64,000 nt of DNA from Clostridia bacterium (GCA_017446155.1 JAFSRI010000053.1:1-64000); one strand, 5' to 3'. Counted from the stretch's first letter, positions 26,868 through 36,710 are shown. Translations and numbers: made by a program. Notes: generated by a model not told the origin, from the letters alone.

Positions 26868-28001
26868 ATGAACGCTGAAAAGAAAAAATTTAAACTGAGA
26901 GAATACTTGCCGATAGGCTGTATGATAATTTTTTTGATCACGCTCGCCGCGGCGATTGTTGAGATTGTTTCCAGAAATAACATGGCGTTGGCGGACGCAA
27001 TAAACGACGGAAGCGGCAGAATTATAAGATTTATCCTTGCCAAAGCGACAAGCTGGATCCCGTTTTCTTTTGCAGAAACTATAATAATTTGCTCACCCGT
27101 TATCATTGGTATTTTGGTTTATTTGATGCTAAAAGCCGGCAAGCGTTCGCTTAAAGCGCTTATAAGAGTTGCCGCCGTGATTCTTTCTATTGTCGCCGTT
27201 GTATATTCGACTTTCGTTTTCGGATACGGCACGGGATATTACGGAAAGAAGATAGATCAGAAGCTCAATATGAAGCGGGCCGATCTTACGGCGGAGGAGC
27301 TGTATGACACGGCGATGCTTTTGCTTGACGGCGCGATAGCCGAGCTTGACAATATCAACTTTCCTGAGGGGACATGCTCGAAAATGCCGTATTCTTATAC
27401 AGAGTTCAACCGTGAGCTGAACAAAGCGTGGGACAAAGTCTGCGAGAAATATCCCGGAGTTTTTCAGCATTTCTATTCAAATACAAAGCCCGTTTTGCTC
27501 AGCGAGCCGTGGTCGTATACGCAGATCGCCGGCGTTTACAGCTTTTTCACCGGCGAAGCTAACGTAAACGTGAATTATCCCGATTTTATTATTGCAACGT
27601 CAGCCGCACACGAGATGTCGCATCAGCGTGGAGTAGGCAGAGAAGACGAAGCAAATTTCGTTTCGTTTCTTGTGTGCATAAACAGCGACGACGCGTATTT
27701 ACGTTACAGCGGGTATCTCGATATGTACCGTGAGGTGAGGGACAAGCTAAAAGGTACGGACAAAGAACTGTATAACGACCTTGTTTCACACGTTCCCGAT
27801 GAGATAATAGGGGAACTAAATGATTTTGCCGTGAAATTCGCAAAATACGCGAAAAAGGAAAACGTGGTGGCAAAGGTTTCGGATAAGATAAACGACACGT
27901 ATATAACTATACACGGGCAAGAGGCCGGGTCTAAAAGCTATGGGCTTGTCGTAGACTTGCTATGCGCGTATATGCTTTACGGCGACGGAGCCGCAAAATA
28001 A
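26868..28001 (+). CDS. DUF3810 membrane protein with HExxH metallopeptidase-like motif
   Basis: About 377 residues. Three N-terminal membrane helices (~15-120), then a soluble domain with AAHEMSHQRGVGREDEANFVSFL: HEMSH plus a downstream Glu, a zincin-type metal site. DUF3810 proteins are common in Clostridia and Bacteroidetes with unknown substrate. ATG 26868 is chosen because GGAG sits 8 bases upstream; an upstream TTG at 26850 has no site. It is the first gene of a run that continues 26 bases later with walR, suggesting shared control of envelope growth. Confidence 0.8.
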   Translation: MNAEKKKFKLREYLPIGCMIIFLITLAAAIVEIVSRNNMALADAINDGSGRIIRFILAKATSWIPFSFAETIIICSPVIIGILVYLMLKAGKRSLKALIRVAAVILSIVAVVYSTFVFGYGTGYYGKKIDQKLNMKRADLTAEELYDTAMLLLDGAIAELDNINFPEGTCSKMPYSYTEFNRELNKAWDKVCEKYPGVFQHFYSNTKPVLLSEPWSYTQIAGVYSFFTGEANVNVNYPDFIIATSAAHEMSHQRGVGREDEANFVSFLVCINSDDAYLRYSGYLDMYREVRDKLKGTDKELYNDLVSHVPDEIIGELNDFAVKFAKYAKKENVVAKVSDKINDTYITIHGQEAGSKSYGLVVDLLCAYMLYGDGAAK

Positions 28002-28026
28002 TTTTTAAGGGAGGGCAACCTTACTT

Positions 28027-28749
28027 ATGGAAGAAAACAACTCAAAAAAACGTATACTTGTGGTAGAGGATGAAAAAACAATATCCAAAGTGCTTGAAAT
28101 AAACTTGCTTATGGCAGGGTATATGTGCGATACCGCGTTTGATGGAGAAGAGGGGCTTCAAAAGGCGCAAAGCGGAAATTACGATCTTATTCTTCTCGAC
28201 ATAATGCTGCCTAAACGCGACGGGTTTTCCGTTTGCCGAGAAGTGAGAAAAACACTCTCTACGCCTATAATAATGGTTACGGCGAAAGAAGAGGAGATAG
28301 ATAAAGTAATGGGGCTTGACCTCGGCGCCGACGATTACGTTACAAAGCCGTTTTCGATAAAGGTGCTGCTTGCGCGTATAAAGGCTAACATAAGGCGCTC
28401 GTCGGGCGAAGTTGTGGAATTTCATCATCCGGTGCAGCACTCGGCGGGGACGATTGTTATTCGCGGACTTGTGATAGATCCGGAAAACTTCCGCGTTGAA
28501 AAGGACGGAAAAGAGATAGAACTGACCCGCAAGGAATTTGAGGTGCTGCTTATTTTGGCTTCAAGCCCGGGCAAGCTCTTTTCAAGGGAAGAACTGCTTG
28601 AAAAGGTGTGGGGATACGAGGACTTTTTCGGCGGGATAAGGACGGTGGACGTAACGATGTCAAGGCTTCGCTCGAAAGTAGAGGACCAGCCCGCCGAGCC
28701 CGAATATATCCTTACAAAGAGAACAAAGGGATATTACATACCGGCGTGA
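28027..28749 (+). CDS. walR: OmpR-family response regulator, WalR-like
   Basis: 240 residues: receiver domain with acidic pocket EDE (14-16), phospho-acceptor Asp 58 in LLLDIMLPKRDG, VTAKEEE and YVTKPF, then a winged-helix DNA-binding domain (TRKEFEVLLILASSPGKLFSREELLEKVWG). The identification as WalR (YycF), the master regulator of cell-wall turnover in Firmicutes, rests on the downstream order histidine kinase, YycH, YycI. RBS GGGAGG precedes the ATG. Confidence 0.9.
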   Translation: MEENNSKKRILVVEDEKTISKVLEINLLMAGYMCDTAFDGEEGLQKAQSGNYDLILLDIMLPKRDGFSVCREVRKTLSTPIIMVTAKEEEIDKVMGLDLGADDYVTKPFSIKVLLARIKANIRRSSGEVVEFHHPVQHSAGTIVIRGLVIDPENFRVEKDGKEIELTRKEFEVLLILASSPGKLFSREELLEKVWGYEDFFGGIRTVDVTMSRLRSKVEDQPAEPEYILTKRTKGYYIPA

Positions 28750-28768
28750 GCCGTGAAAGGAAACGCAA

Positions 28769-30595
28769 ATGTATAAAAATCTGCATTTCAAGATAATTCT
28801 TATTTTCGTCATATTTACAATCGTTCTTATGACGGCGATAAGCGCGGTGTTGCTGACGAACGCTTACAACTTTTACAGCAACGACTTTCTCGATGAAATG
28901 GAAACGTCGTTTTCCGACGGTTCAAGCCTTGTGGCAGAACTTAGCGAGGCGATGAACGGCGCGGGATTTTCATCAAAGCAAAGCGAAATATTGCGCGCTT
29001 ATTCGGGGATGCTAGGAATAAGCAAATACAGAAACTATTATATACTCGATACTTCCGGCAAAATGCTCGACGGCTCGGACGCAACCCTCGGCGCCGCTCT
29101 TGAAGTGACGCCGAATATGCTTTCGGCAATATCGGGGCAGGTGGGCGATAAAACACAATTTTGGACAAGCTATATGGATTATGCCTATCCGATGTCCGTC
29201 GACGGCAACGAATGTATTATCTATATAAAAGACTCACAGGAAGAGGCGAGAAACTTCGCCGAGATGATATTCCAAATAACCGTTCAGGCGATATTCTTCG
29301 GAATGCTTGTTGCTATCGTGCTTTCGTTTTTCCTCGCAAAAGCCATAGTGTCGCCGATAAGCGAGCTTACGTCGAGCGCGAGAAGAATTGCCGAGGGGGA
29401 ATTTTCAGAGGAAGTCAAGGTGAATTCCAACGACGAGATAGGAACGCTTTCTCTTACGTTCAACCACATGAAAAACGTGCTGAAAAGTACGCTTGACGAA
29501 ATATCTGGCGAAAGGCAAAAGTTTGAAACGCTGTTCTTGTATCTAAACGACGCCGTGCTTGCGTTTGACAGTCACGGAAAACTTATGCATATAAACAAAA
29601 CCGCAAAGAAACTTTTCGGGCTTGAAGGTGAAAACGACGACGGCGCGATGTCTTTTTCAAGAATGATGCGGATTCTTCAAATAGATTATCACGAGGTATC
29701 GCAAAAATATCGCGAAAACAGAAATTATGTTATAAGTGACATTATTTTTGAAGGCAAGGCGCTGGATGTGACTTTTGCGGAGTTCAGATACGTTCAAGGC
29801 GAGAGCGAGAGCACGGGAATAATGTGCGTTATCCATGATAATACCGGCAGATATGAGCTTGACAAATCGAGAAGAGAATTCGTTGCCGACGTTTCGCACG
29901 AGCTGAGAACCCCGCTTACAAGTATCAAGGGCGCGGTTGAAACGGTGCTTGAATATCCGGATCTTGACGCTGAGTCGCGCGACGGCTTTTTGAAGATGGC
30001 GGTAGAGGAATGCGACAGAATGACGAGAATAGTAAGTGAATTGCTCGTTCTGTCGCGCCTTGACAACAACCGCACCGCTTGGAAAATAGAAACGTTTGAT
30101 ATTTCACAGTTTTGCCGCAGAATATGCGACGTGATGACGGTTGATGCATTAAATCACGGGCATACGCTTGTTTGTAATTGCGACGACGCCATACCGCAGG
30201 TCGAAGGCGACAGGGAAAAATTGCAGCAGGTGATGATAAACATCGTTGCAAATTCCGTAAAATACACCCCTGACGGCGGCAAAATAACGCTTGAAGCACA
30301 CGGCGAAGCCGACAGCGTGCTCCTTACCGTCACCGATAACGGAGTCGGAATACCCGAGGAGGATCTGCCGAGGGTTTTCGAGCGATTTTACAGAGTGGAA
30401 AAGTCGAGAACGTCGGACGCAGGAGGCACGGGGCTCGGTCTTGCGATAGCGAAAGAGATAGTGGACGCCCACGGCGGGCAGATATGGATAGAATCGAAGG
30501 TTGGCGAAGGGACTAAGATTTCGGTCAAGCTCCCTTACGTTACGAAGCTGAGTGTAAACCCGGGAATGGAAACGACGGGTATAATAATCAAATAA
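28769..30595 (+). CDS. walK: Sensor histidine kinase, WalK-like
   Basis: 608 residues. One helix at ~9-29, an extracytoplasmic domain of ~140 residues, a second helix at ~172-195, a HAMP domain (SPISELTSSARRIAEGEFSEEV), a PAS-like domain (~250-360), HisKA with FVADVSHELRTPLTSIKG (phospho-His ~377), and HATPase with N-box NIVANSVKYTPDGG and G-boxes DNGVGIPEED and GGTGLGLAI. It partners the preceding regulator and is presumably restrained by YycH and YycI encoded next. Confidence 0.93.
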   Translation: MYKNLHFKIILIFVIFTIVLMTAISAVLLTNAYNFYSNDFLDEMETSFSDGSSLVAELSEAMNGAGFSSKQSEILRAYSGMLGISKYRNYYILDTSGKMLDGSDATLGAALEVTPNMLSAISGQVGDKTQFWTSYMDYAYPMSVDGNECIIYIKDSQEEARNFAEMIFQITVQAIFFGMLVAIVLSFFLAKAIVSPISELTSSARRIAEGEFSEEVKVNSNDEIGTLSLTFNHMKNVLKSTLDEISGERQKFETLFLYLNDAVLAFDSHGKLMHINKTAKKLFGLEGENDDGAMSFSRMMRILQIDYHEVSQKYRENRNYVISDIIFEGKALDVTFAEFRYVQGESESTGIMCVIHDNTGRYELDKSRREFVADVSHELRTPLTSIKGAVETVLEYPDLDAESRDGFLKMAVEECDRMTRIVSELLVLSRLDNNRTAWKIETFDISQFCRRICDVMTVDALNHGHTLVCNCDDAIPQVEGDREKLQQVMINIVANSVKYTPDGGKITLEAHGEADSVLLTVTDNGVGIPEEDLPRVFERFYRVEKSRTSDAGGTGLGLAIAKEIVDAHGGQIWIESKVGEGTKISVKLPYVTKLSVNPGMETTGIIIK

Positions 30596-30616
30596 GCAAA
30601 GAAAGGGGCGGGCGAT

Positions 30617-32062
30617 ATGAAAAGAAACGCGACGGAAACAATTAAGACAATAGCGGTATGCGTTTTGCTTGTATCGCTCGTTTGTCTTTGCACCGTTTAC
30701 TTGTTCAGCTTCGAGCGGAACACCGCGCCGCAGTTTACGGCGTCGATGCTTTCGTCGCTGATCTCTCGTTCGTCGAAAAACGTATATCTCGACGAATTTT
30801 CTCCGTCGCTTGTCACGCCGTACTTTATCGGCGTGAGTATTGACGGCGAAAAACAAGGCGTGTTTACCGACACAGACAATTCGTCAATCTCAACGCTTTA
30901 CGAACAGGTGGCGGAGTTTTTCCCGACGCTGTTTGCGAAAGGCAGTGTAAGGGCGCTTGCGGAAGATGAGGGCAGGCGGGAATTTGCGTCGGCTTTGTCG
31001 GGCAGATTCATATATATCTCTTATTTTGCGGAACTTCCGAAGTCTGTAATATATTACATGACGTTTCCTCAAAATATGTCGGACGACGTCTCAGACGAAT
31101 ATATTTCCGAACTTGTTATTTTCCCGTCGGGGTCTCCGACGAGAATAGTCGATACGGATATTTACGGGCAGCCGATAACGATAGAACTTTTTGCTTTTTC
31201 GGCAATAGGCAGAAACGACGCGGGCGAATATTTTCTTTATTATTCCGATTTTGTTCCTCAGAACCTTTCCGACGTGTATTTTGGCAAAAGCAAAATATCG
31301 TCATATAATATGACGGGGGCTGTGCAGTTTGAATTTGCGGCTGATATTGCCGATTACACAGACTCCTACGTTCGCCAAACGACCGTCATTACAAATGATC
31401 TTACCTGCGCCGGCGCAAATATATCCTTGCCGCTGGCAAATATTTCCGATAATATTTCAAGCGCCGTAAACGCCTTTGGACTTCATTATGAGAAGGCGGC
31501 GCGATATATGGATTACGACAGTTCGATTACTTTTCTCGAAGAAGGACACAACGTCAGGGTGACGAGGGGCGGCGTTTTGTATTATAACGTCACCGGAAGT
31601 TCCGGCGGTGTTATGATGGATTCGCTCGGAGTACCGGGCGAGAGCGCATACTCAATTTCGGATTACGCCTTTGCCTCGCTTAAACTGATTAAGGCGATGG
31701 AAAACGACCACGGCGGGCTTAAACTCAAACTGAACGGAATTTACGCCGACGGTGAAAACATCGTCGTTACACTCGGGTATTCATGCTTTAATCTTGCCGT
31801 TGTGTGCGACCAAACGACAGATTTGTTCAGGTTTGAATTCAACTCAGGCAAATTGATGAAGGCCAAGGTGACGCTGCTTTCTTCTTTAAACGGAAAAAAA
31901 TATGAGTATATCCCTCAGGCGTGGGACTTGAACGTTTTTGCAGCCATGTCGGAAAGAGAATGTGATTTTCTTCCCGTGTTTGTTTTGAAATCAAACGGAG
32001 ATGACAAGGCTGTATATGCCGAATGGAGAGCGCTGACGGCTAATGTGGGGGTGAGAGAATGA
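30617..32062 (+). CDS. yycH: YycH family regulator of WalRK
   Basis: 481 residues, one N-terminal membrane helix (~11-31) and a large extracytoplasmic part. Sequence similarity to YycH is weak by eye, so the call relies on membrane topology, size and position between the WalK-like kinase and a YycI-like gene. In Bacillus YycH and YycI form a membrane complex that modulates WalK. GAAAGGGGCGGGCG precedes ATG 30617. Its end overlaps the next start by four bases. Confidence 0.75.
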   Translation: MKRNATETIKTIAVCVLLVSLVCLCTVYLFSFERNTAPQFTASMLSSLISRSSKNVYLDEFSPSLVTPYFIGVSIDGEKQGVFTDTDNSSISTLYEQVAEFFPTLFAKGSVRALAEDEGRREFASALSGRFIYISYFAELPKSVIYYMTFPQNMSDDVSDEYISELVIFPSGSPTRIVDTDIYGQPITIELFAFSAIGRNDAGEYFLYYSDFVPQNLSDVYFGKSKISSYNMTGAVQFEFAADIADYTDSYVRQTTVITNDLTCAGANISLPLANISDNISSAVNAFGLHYEKAARYMDYDSSITFLEEGHNVRVTRGGVLYYNVTGSSGGVMMDSLGVPGESAYSISDYAFASLKLIKAMENDHGGLKLKLNGIYADGENIVVTLGYSCFNLAVVCDQTTDLFRFEFNSGKLMKAKVTLLSSLNGKKYEYIPQAWDLNVFAAMSERECDFLPVFVLKSNGDDKAVYAEWRALTANVGVRE

Positions 32063-32976
32063 GCTGGAAAAACTTAAAAACTCTTGCGCTCGTAATACTT
32101 GTTCTGCTCAATGTCATATTCGGCGTGGGAGTCGCCGTCAGGTATTCAAACGCAAATTATTATTCGAGCGAGGAAAGAACACTTGCGACGCAGCTTTTAA
32201 AAGAAAGCGGAATAACGGTTCCCCCGGGTATTCTCAGCGCAAAAAAGAAAAATTTTTCGGCATATTCAAGAGATATTTCAGCGGACGACGTTAAAGAAAC
32301 AGCCGCATATGTTTTCGGGCGTGAAAACGTTGAGCTATCCGAGGGAAAAGTAGAAGTTGAATATATGTCGGGAAAGATGACAATATCGCCCGACGGCGAC
32401 ATTGAATTTGCGCGCGAAAAAGAAAAGTTGCCGACGGAATTTATGCGCGGGACACGGCTTAAAGAAATTATACAAATTGAAGAATCAAGAAAAGAATATG
32501 AATCGTTAATAAATGACTTTTTCAGCATAAAACGATTTGCAAAGGCGAGAACAAACAGAGGTGCGCTTAAAACGTCGCTGTCGCTTTACCGACTGATGCA
32601 GACAGAGGACGGCGGGCGATATGTCGCCGTATTTACCCAGAACTTCGGCGGGCTTACTGGTTCCGGCAGGCTGTATGTGGTTTTTGACGGCAGTGAGGTT
32701 ATGTCGTGCGACGGTGAACTTATTTTTCTGCTTCCGAAAAAGGAACTTAAAACCGAAAACGCAGACTTGCTCGATCTTCTTTTCAAAGAAAAAAGAATCG
32801 CTGACGAAGCACGCGTGTCGCCGGACGCGCCGCAAATGGAAGTTTCAAGAGTTTATTACACCTATGCGCAATACTCCGACGGTAAGAGCGTTTATTATGT
32901 GCCGGTGTGCAACATTCTTTATACGGAAGGTACACTGCACGGGTATTTTTTGACAAACGGGGAAAAAATAAAATAA
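32059..32976 (+). CDS. yycI: YycI family regulator of WalRK
   Basis: 305 residues with an N-terminal helix beginning MSWKNLKTLALVILVLLNVIFG, a start typical of YycI (short basic Trp-containing cytoplasmic tail then one helix), followed by an extracytoplasmic domain ending in the YcyI-like FLTNGEKIK region. Predicted partner of YycH in sensing at the membrane. ATG 32059 overlaps the yycH stop (ATGA). The gene most often found next in Bacilli, the metallo-beta-lactamase walJ, is absent and murA follows instead. Confidence 0.8.
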   Translation: MSWKNLKTLALVILVLLNVIFGVGVAVRYSNANYYSSEERTLATQLLKESGITVPPGILSAKKKNFSAYSRDISADDVKETAAYVFGRENVELSEGKVEVEYMSGKMTISPDGDIEFAREKEKLPTEFMRGTRLKEIIQIEESRKEYESLINDFFSIKRFAKARTNRGALKTSLSLYRLMQTEDGGRYVAVFTQNFGGLTGSGRLYVVFDGSEVMSCDGELIFLLPKKELKTENADLLDLLFKEKRIADEARVSPDAPQMEVSRVYYTYAQYSDGKSVYYVPVCNILYTEGTLHGYFLTNGEKIK

Positions 32977-32979
32977 CTG

Positions 32980-33008
32980 TTGCTTTTTGCCGTTTTATGT
33001 AATATAAT
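32980..33008 (+). promoter_or_regulatory. Sigma-A-like promoter of murA
   Basis: TTGCTT (32980-32985), 17-base spacer, TATAAT (33003-33008), 36 bases before the murA start. The -35 is imperfect, so murA may be transcribed both from here and from the upstream operon. Confidence 0.65.
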
Positions 33009-33044
33009 GAGAATGACCCGAAATATGAAGAGGTATCACGTCAA

Positions 33045-34334
33045 ATGGAAAAGATAGTAATCGACGGTGGAGTGAAACTGTCCGGAAAAGTTGAGATAAG
33101 CGGCATGAAAAACGCCGCGGTGGCTGTTATTTTTGCCACTGTCGCCGTAAACGACGTTTGTGTTATAGAAAACCTTCCTCAGATAAGCGACGTCAAACTC
33201 TCGCTTGAAATGCTCCGTTCTATCGGCGCGAGAATAAAAATTGTCGGTAAAAATGCAGTTGAAATAGACACAAGAGATTTAAAAAACGTTGCGGCGCCGA
33301 TAGCTATCGCAAGAAAAATGCGCGCGTCATATTATCTTGCCGGCGCGTCACTCGCAAGATTCGGCAGAACCAAAGTAGGACTTCCGGGCGGATGTGATTT
33401 CGGTTCGCGCCCGATAGACCAGCACATAAAGGCGTTTGAGGCTCTTGGGGCTGAGGTCAGTATCGACGGCGGATATTTAGAGGCGGAAACCGAGCGCGGT
33501 ATACACAGCGCCAACATTTTCTTTGATTGCGTAACGGTTGGCGCAACGATAAACACAATACTTGCGTCGGTTCTGGCTGACGGTATGACGGTGATAGACA
33601 ACGCCGCAAGAGAGCCGCATGTAGTAGATCTTGCAAACTTTTTAAACTACTGCGGCGCGAATATAACCGGGGCAGGTACCGACGTTATAAAAATAAAAGG
33701 AGTAAGCCGACTTCACGGTTGCACATACGCTATTATTCCCGACATGATAGAAGCGGGAACGTTTATGGCGGCGGCAGCGGCAACGGGAGGAAGGCTTTAC
33801 ATAAACAATATAATCCCGAAGCACTTGGAAGCCATAACCGCGAAAATTTGCGAGATGGGCGCCGAGGTGGAGGAGCTCGACGAAGCGATAATTGTTTCGA
33901 GAAAAGAGCCGCTTTGTCGCGCAAACGTTAAAACGTTGCCGTATCCCGGCTTTCCGACAGACATGAACCCGCAGATAGCCGTGCTTATGTGCATGGCAAA
34001 CGGAGTGAGCCAAATAACGGAAACGATTTGGGACGGGCGTTTCAGATACGTTGATGAACTTAGAAGAATGGGTGCTAAAATCAAAGTCGACGGCAAGCAA
34101 GCGACGATAGAAGGCGGTGAAAATTTTTCACCCGCAAACGTTCGCGCGGTTGACCTTAGGGCAGGGGCTGCTATGATACTTGCGGGGCTTGTGTGCAACG
34201 GAAGAACCGAAATTGAGGACATCCATTACATCGAGCGAGGCTATGACAATATAGTGTCAAAACTCCGCTTGGTTGGCGCAAGAATAAGAAAAATAAACAT
34301 TCCAGACGACATAATAGAATCAAAATCAGTTTAA
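33045..34334 (+). CDS. murA: UDP-N-acetylglucosamine 1-carboxyvinyltransferase
   Basis: First committed step of peptidoglycan synthesis: transfers enolpyruvate from PEP to UDP-GlcNAc. 429 residues. Seen: MKNAAVAVIFA near the N-terminus, the loop LPGGCDFGSRPID with the catalytic, fosfomycin-target Cys at ~117, PGFPTDMNPQ and the FENRF-equivalent ETIWDGRFRYVDEL. The Cys being present predicts normal fosfomycin sensitivity at this enzyme. Position directly after walRK-yycHI links precursor synthesis to wall-stress signalling. Confidence 0.97.
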   Translation: MEKIVIDGGVKLSGKVEISGMKNAAVAVIFATVAVNDVCVIENLPQISDVKLSLEMLRSIGARIKIVGKNAVEIDTRDLKNVAAPIAIARKMRASYYLAGASLARFGRTKVGLPGGCDFGSRPIDQHIKAFEALGAEVSIDGGYLEAETERGIHSANIFFDCVTVGATINTILASVLADGMTVIDNAAREPHVVDLANFLNYCGANITGAGTDVIKIKGVSRLHGCTYAIIPDMIEAGTFMAAAAATGGRLYINNIIPKHLEAITAKICEMGAEVEELDEAIIVSRKEPLCRANVKTLPYPGFPTDMNPQIAVLMCMANGVSQITETIWDGRFRYVDELRRMGAKIKVDGKQATIEGGENFSPANVRAVDLRAGAAMILAGLVCNGRTEIEDIHYIERGYDNIVSKLRLVGARIRKINIPDDIIESKSV

Positions 34335-34341
34335 AAAAGAG

Positions 34342-34368
34342 ATCCCGGCTTAGCCGGGATTTTGTTTT
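34342..34368 (+). terminator. Terminator of murA
   Basis: Perfect 8-bp stem ATCCCGGC/GCCGGGAT (34342-34349 with 34353-34360), loop TTA, then TTTGTTTT. Confidence 0.93.
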
Positions 34369-34389
34369 GAAAAAGCAAATTTGCATTTA

Positions 34390-34428
34390 ATAAAAAACAT
34401 CCTCGGCAATATGTCGCCGAGGATGTTA
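34390..34428 (-). terminator. Terminator of cwlD-radA
   Basis: Perfect 12-bp stem AACATCCTCGGC/GCCGAGGATGTT (34397-34408 with 34417-34428); on the minus strand it is followed by a T run (complement of TAAAAAACA). Confidence 0.92.
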
Positions 34429-34463
34429 TACATTTGAATAATATGCTGAAAACCTTGATATTG

Positions 34464-35867
34464 TCAAGTCTTTTGTGACTGAGGAGCTTTGAGCAACGGC
34501 AGAAGATCGAAAACATTTTTGACAGGAATCAGCTTTACGCCGTCGGGGATTTTTTTAATTGATTTTTGCGACCTTGACGGAATGACGATCTCGGTAAAGC
34601 CGAGCCTTGCCGCCTCTGCCACTCTTGTTTCCATTCTCGATACCGTCCTCACCTCACCCGAAAGCCCGAGCTCGCCTATGCAGATGAGCTCGTCGGGAAT
34701 GGGAATATCTCTTATGGTAGAGATCAGCGCCAAAGCCATGCCGACGTCTGACGCCGTTTCCTCGATTCTAATTCCGCCTATTACGTTTAAATATATGTCG
34801 CACGAGGAAAATCTAAGTCCGAGTCTTTTTTCGAGTACAGCTAATATAAGTGCTAAGCGGTTGTAATCGAGTCCTGTTGAGGTGTGTCGCGGGGAGGGGA
34901 ATACGGTTGTCGTGGCAAGCGCTTGAATTTCAGCTATAAGCGGGCGTGTGCCCTCGATCACGCACACGGCACAGTTGCCCGAAACACCTTTCGGTCTGTC
35001 GGCGATAAGCATAGCCGATGGGTTTTCAACCTCGCTTAGTCCTGAGTCGGTCATCTCAAACACGCCGATTTCATTTGTCGACCCGAATCTGTTTTTCATC
35101 GCGCGTATAAGGCGGCAATTCTGACGCTGGTCGCCCTCGAAATATAACACTGTATCAACCATGTGTTCAAGTACCTTTGGCCCCGCAATGCTACCCTCTT
35201 TTGTAACGTGACCAACAAGTATGACGCTGACAGAGTCTGTTTTTGCGACGTTAATAAACATCGACGCGCACTCGCGTATTTGGGTGGAGCTGCCGGGGAT
35301 TGAGGCGCTTTCGGTGTGATACATCGTTTGTATTGAGTCGACGACGATTACGTCGGGTTTTATTTTTTCCGCATGACGCAGTATTTTTTCAACGTTTGTT
35401 TCGGTGAGTAAAAACACGTTTTTGCTCTTTATTCCAAGCCTTCTTGCGCGCATTGATATTTGTGCCGATGATTCTTCGCCCGAAACGTAAAGCACGGTTT
35501 TCTCGTCTGCCACGGCGGCGCAGATTTGAAGAAGAAGGGTGGATTTTCCGATTCCCGGCTCGCCCGAAAGAAGTATTACAGAACCTGCCACAACTCCGCC
35601 GCCGAGCACGCGGTCAAATTCGGATATGTCGGTTTTATATCTTAAATATTCGGGTAAAACCGCCTCGCCAAGCATCACCGGTCCTTCTTCGCTTTCGGCT
35701 CGGACGAGCATATTTTGGCGCGCATTTTTGGAGTCTACGGGTGCCGACGGCGTTTCGAATGTTTCCTCGATCATTGTATTCCATGCGCCGCATGATGGGC
35801 ATTTGCCAAGCCACTTTGCACTTTGATAATCACATTCTTTACAGACGTAAACTGTCTTGTTTTTCAT
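34464..35867 (-). CDS. radA: DNA repair protein RadA
   Basis: Lon/RecA-like helicase that promotes branch migration in recombination. 467 residues: N-terminal zinc finger CKECDYQSAKWLGKCPSC, Walker A GEPGIGKSTLLLQI, the RadA-specific KNRFG motif, and the C-terminal Lon protease-like domain (no active protease Ser-Lys dyad expected). RBS GAGGAC before ATG 35867. It follows cwlD by 12 bases. Confidence 0.97.
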   Translation of the reverse strand: MKNKTVYVCKECDYQSAKWLGKCPSCGAWNTMIEETFETPSAPVDSKNARQNMLVRAESEEGPVMLGEAVLPEYLRYKTDISEFDRVLGGGVVAGSVILLSGEPGIGKSTLLLQICAAVADEKTVLYVSGEESSAQISMRARRLGIKSKNVFLLTETNVEKILRHAEKIKPDVIVVDSIQTMYHTESASIPGSSTQIRECASMFINVAKTDSVSVILVGHVTKEGSIAGPKVLEHMVDTVLYFEGDQRQNCRLIRAMKNRFGSTNEIGVFEMTDSGLSEVENPSAMLIADRPKGVSGNCAVCVIEGTRPLIAEIQALATTTVFPSPRHTSTGLDYNRLALILAVLEKRLGLRFSSCDIYLNVIGGIRIEETASDVGMALALISTIRDIPIPDELICIGELGLSGEVRTVSRMETRVAEAARLGFTEIVIPSRSQKSIKKIPDGVKLIPVKNVFDLLPLLKAPQSQKT

Positions 35868-35879
35868 TTTGTCCTCTTT

Positions 35880-36611
35880 TTATACATTTGTATTTTTATT
35901 TTCAACTGCATTGATGAACGCTGCAAAAATGCAGACGGCAAGCTGCTTTTGATAATTTTCGTTCTTTAAGTTATCCAGCTCTGCGCGATTTGACATAAAC
36001 CCGCATTCAACAAGCACCGCGGGGCAGAGAGCGTTATCGAGCACATATATTTCACTGCCGGCGGCTTTTGCTTTTCTACTGTTATACGGTTGTATATATT
36101 CCGCCGAGTAACTTTGAATACTTTCGGCAAGCACTTTGGAAAATCCATCGTTTTTTGAATAGTAAACTTGCAGCCCGCTGTATTTTTCGACGGGAAATTT
36201 GTTCATATGTATGCTGATAAATATCACTTTGCCGTGCTGTTTTGTAAGGGTTACTCTTGCTTTGAGATCGTCGAGTTTTCTGTGTGACGATGTGCTCTCG
36301 CCCAGCGAAACGTCGTCGCGCCGAGTCATTATCACATTTATACCGGCGGCATCAAATATTGCTTCAAGTTTTTTTGCGACGGCAAGATTCAGCTCTTTTT
36401 CCATTGTGCCGTCATCTCCTACGGCTCCTCCGTCGATCCCTCCGTGTCCGGCGTCGATAATGACCGTCAAAGGCTCAACGGTGTTTTCCGCAGAAGTTGC
36501 CGACGTAAGAACCACCCTTGACGCCACCGACGACGTGCCGACAAGTGCGGCTGAAATAAGCAAAAAGCAAATCGTAAACTTAACCCACTGTAAAAATTCT
36601 GTTTTTTTCAT
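35880..36611 (-). CDS. cwlD: N-acetylmuramoyl-L-alanine amidase, CwlD-like
   Basis: Amidase_3 domain with all zinc and catalytic residues: IDAGHGGIDGGAVGDDGTMEKELNLAVAKKL (His, Glu), SIHMNKF (His) and LVECGFMSN (Glu). One N-terminal membrane/signal helix (~6-28). Size (243 residues) and topology fit CwlD, which with PdaA makes muramic-delta-lactam in spore cortex; pdaA-like genes lie 3.5 kb away. ATG 36611 is chosen because GGGAGG is seven bases upstream; ATG 36632 lacks a site. The upstream sigma-E-like promoter supports a sporulation role. Confidence 0.85.
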   Translation of the reverse strand: MKKTEFLQWVKFTICFLLISAALVGTSSVASRVVLTSATSAENTVEPLTVIIDAGHGGIDGGAVGDDGTMEKELNLAVAKKLEAIFDAAGINVIMTRRDDVSLGESTSSHRKLDDLKARVTLTKQHGKVIFISIHMNKFPVEKYSGLQVYYSKNDGFSKVLAESIQSYSAEYIQPYNSRKAKAAGSEIYVLDNALCPAVLVECGFMSNRAELDNLKNENYQKQLAVCIFAAFINAVENKNTNV

Positions 36612-36637
36612 GGCATCCTCCCTTATTTTCATAAGGA

Positions 36638-36666
36638 ATGATATGCCGCGCGGGCTTTTTTTATGT
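36638..36666 (-). promoter_or_regulatory. Possible sigma-E promoter of cwlD
   Basis: Minus strand ACATAAAA (36666-36659), 13-base spacer, CATATCAT (36645-36638), close to the sigma-E pattern KMATATTT-N13/15-CATACAMT. The predicted start lies just before the cwlD binding site. Tentative. Confidence 0.4.
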
Positions 36667-36710
36667 TTTACAAATTTCTTCTGTCGGTGAATTGTACTTG
36701 CAAAAATGGC

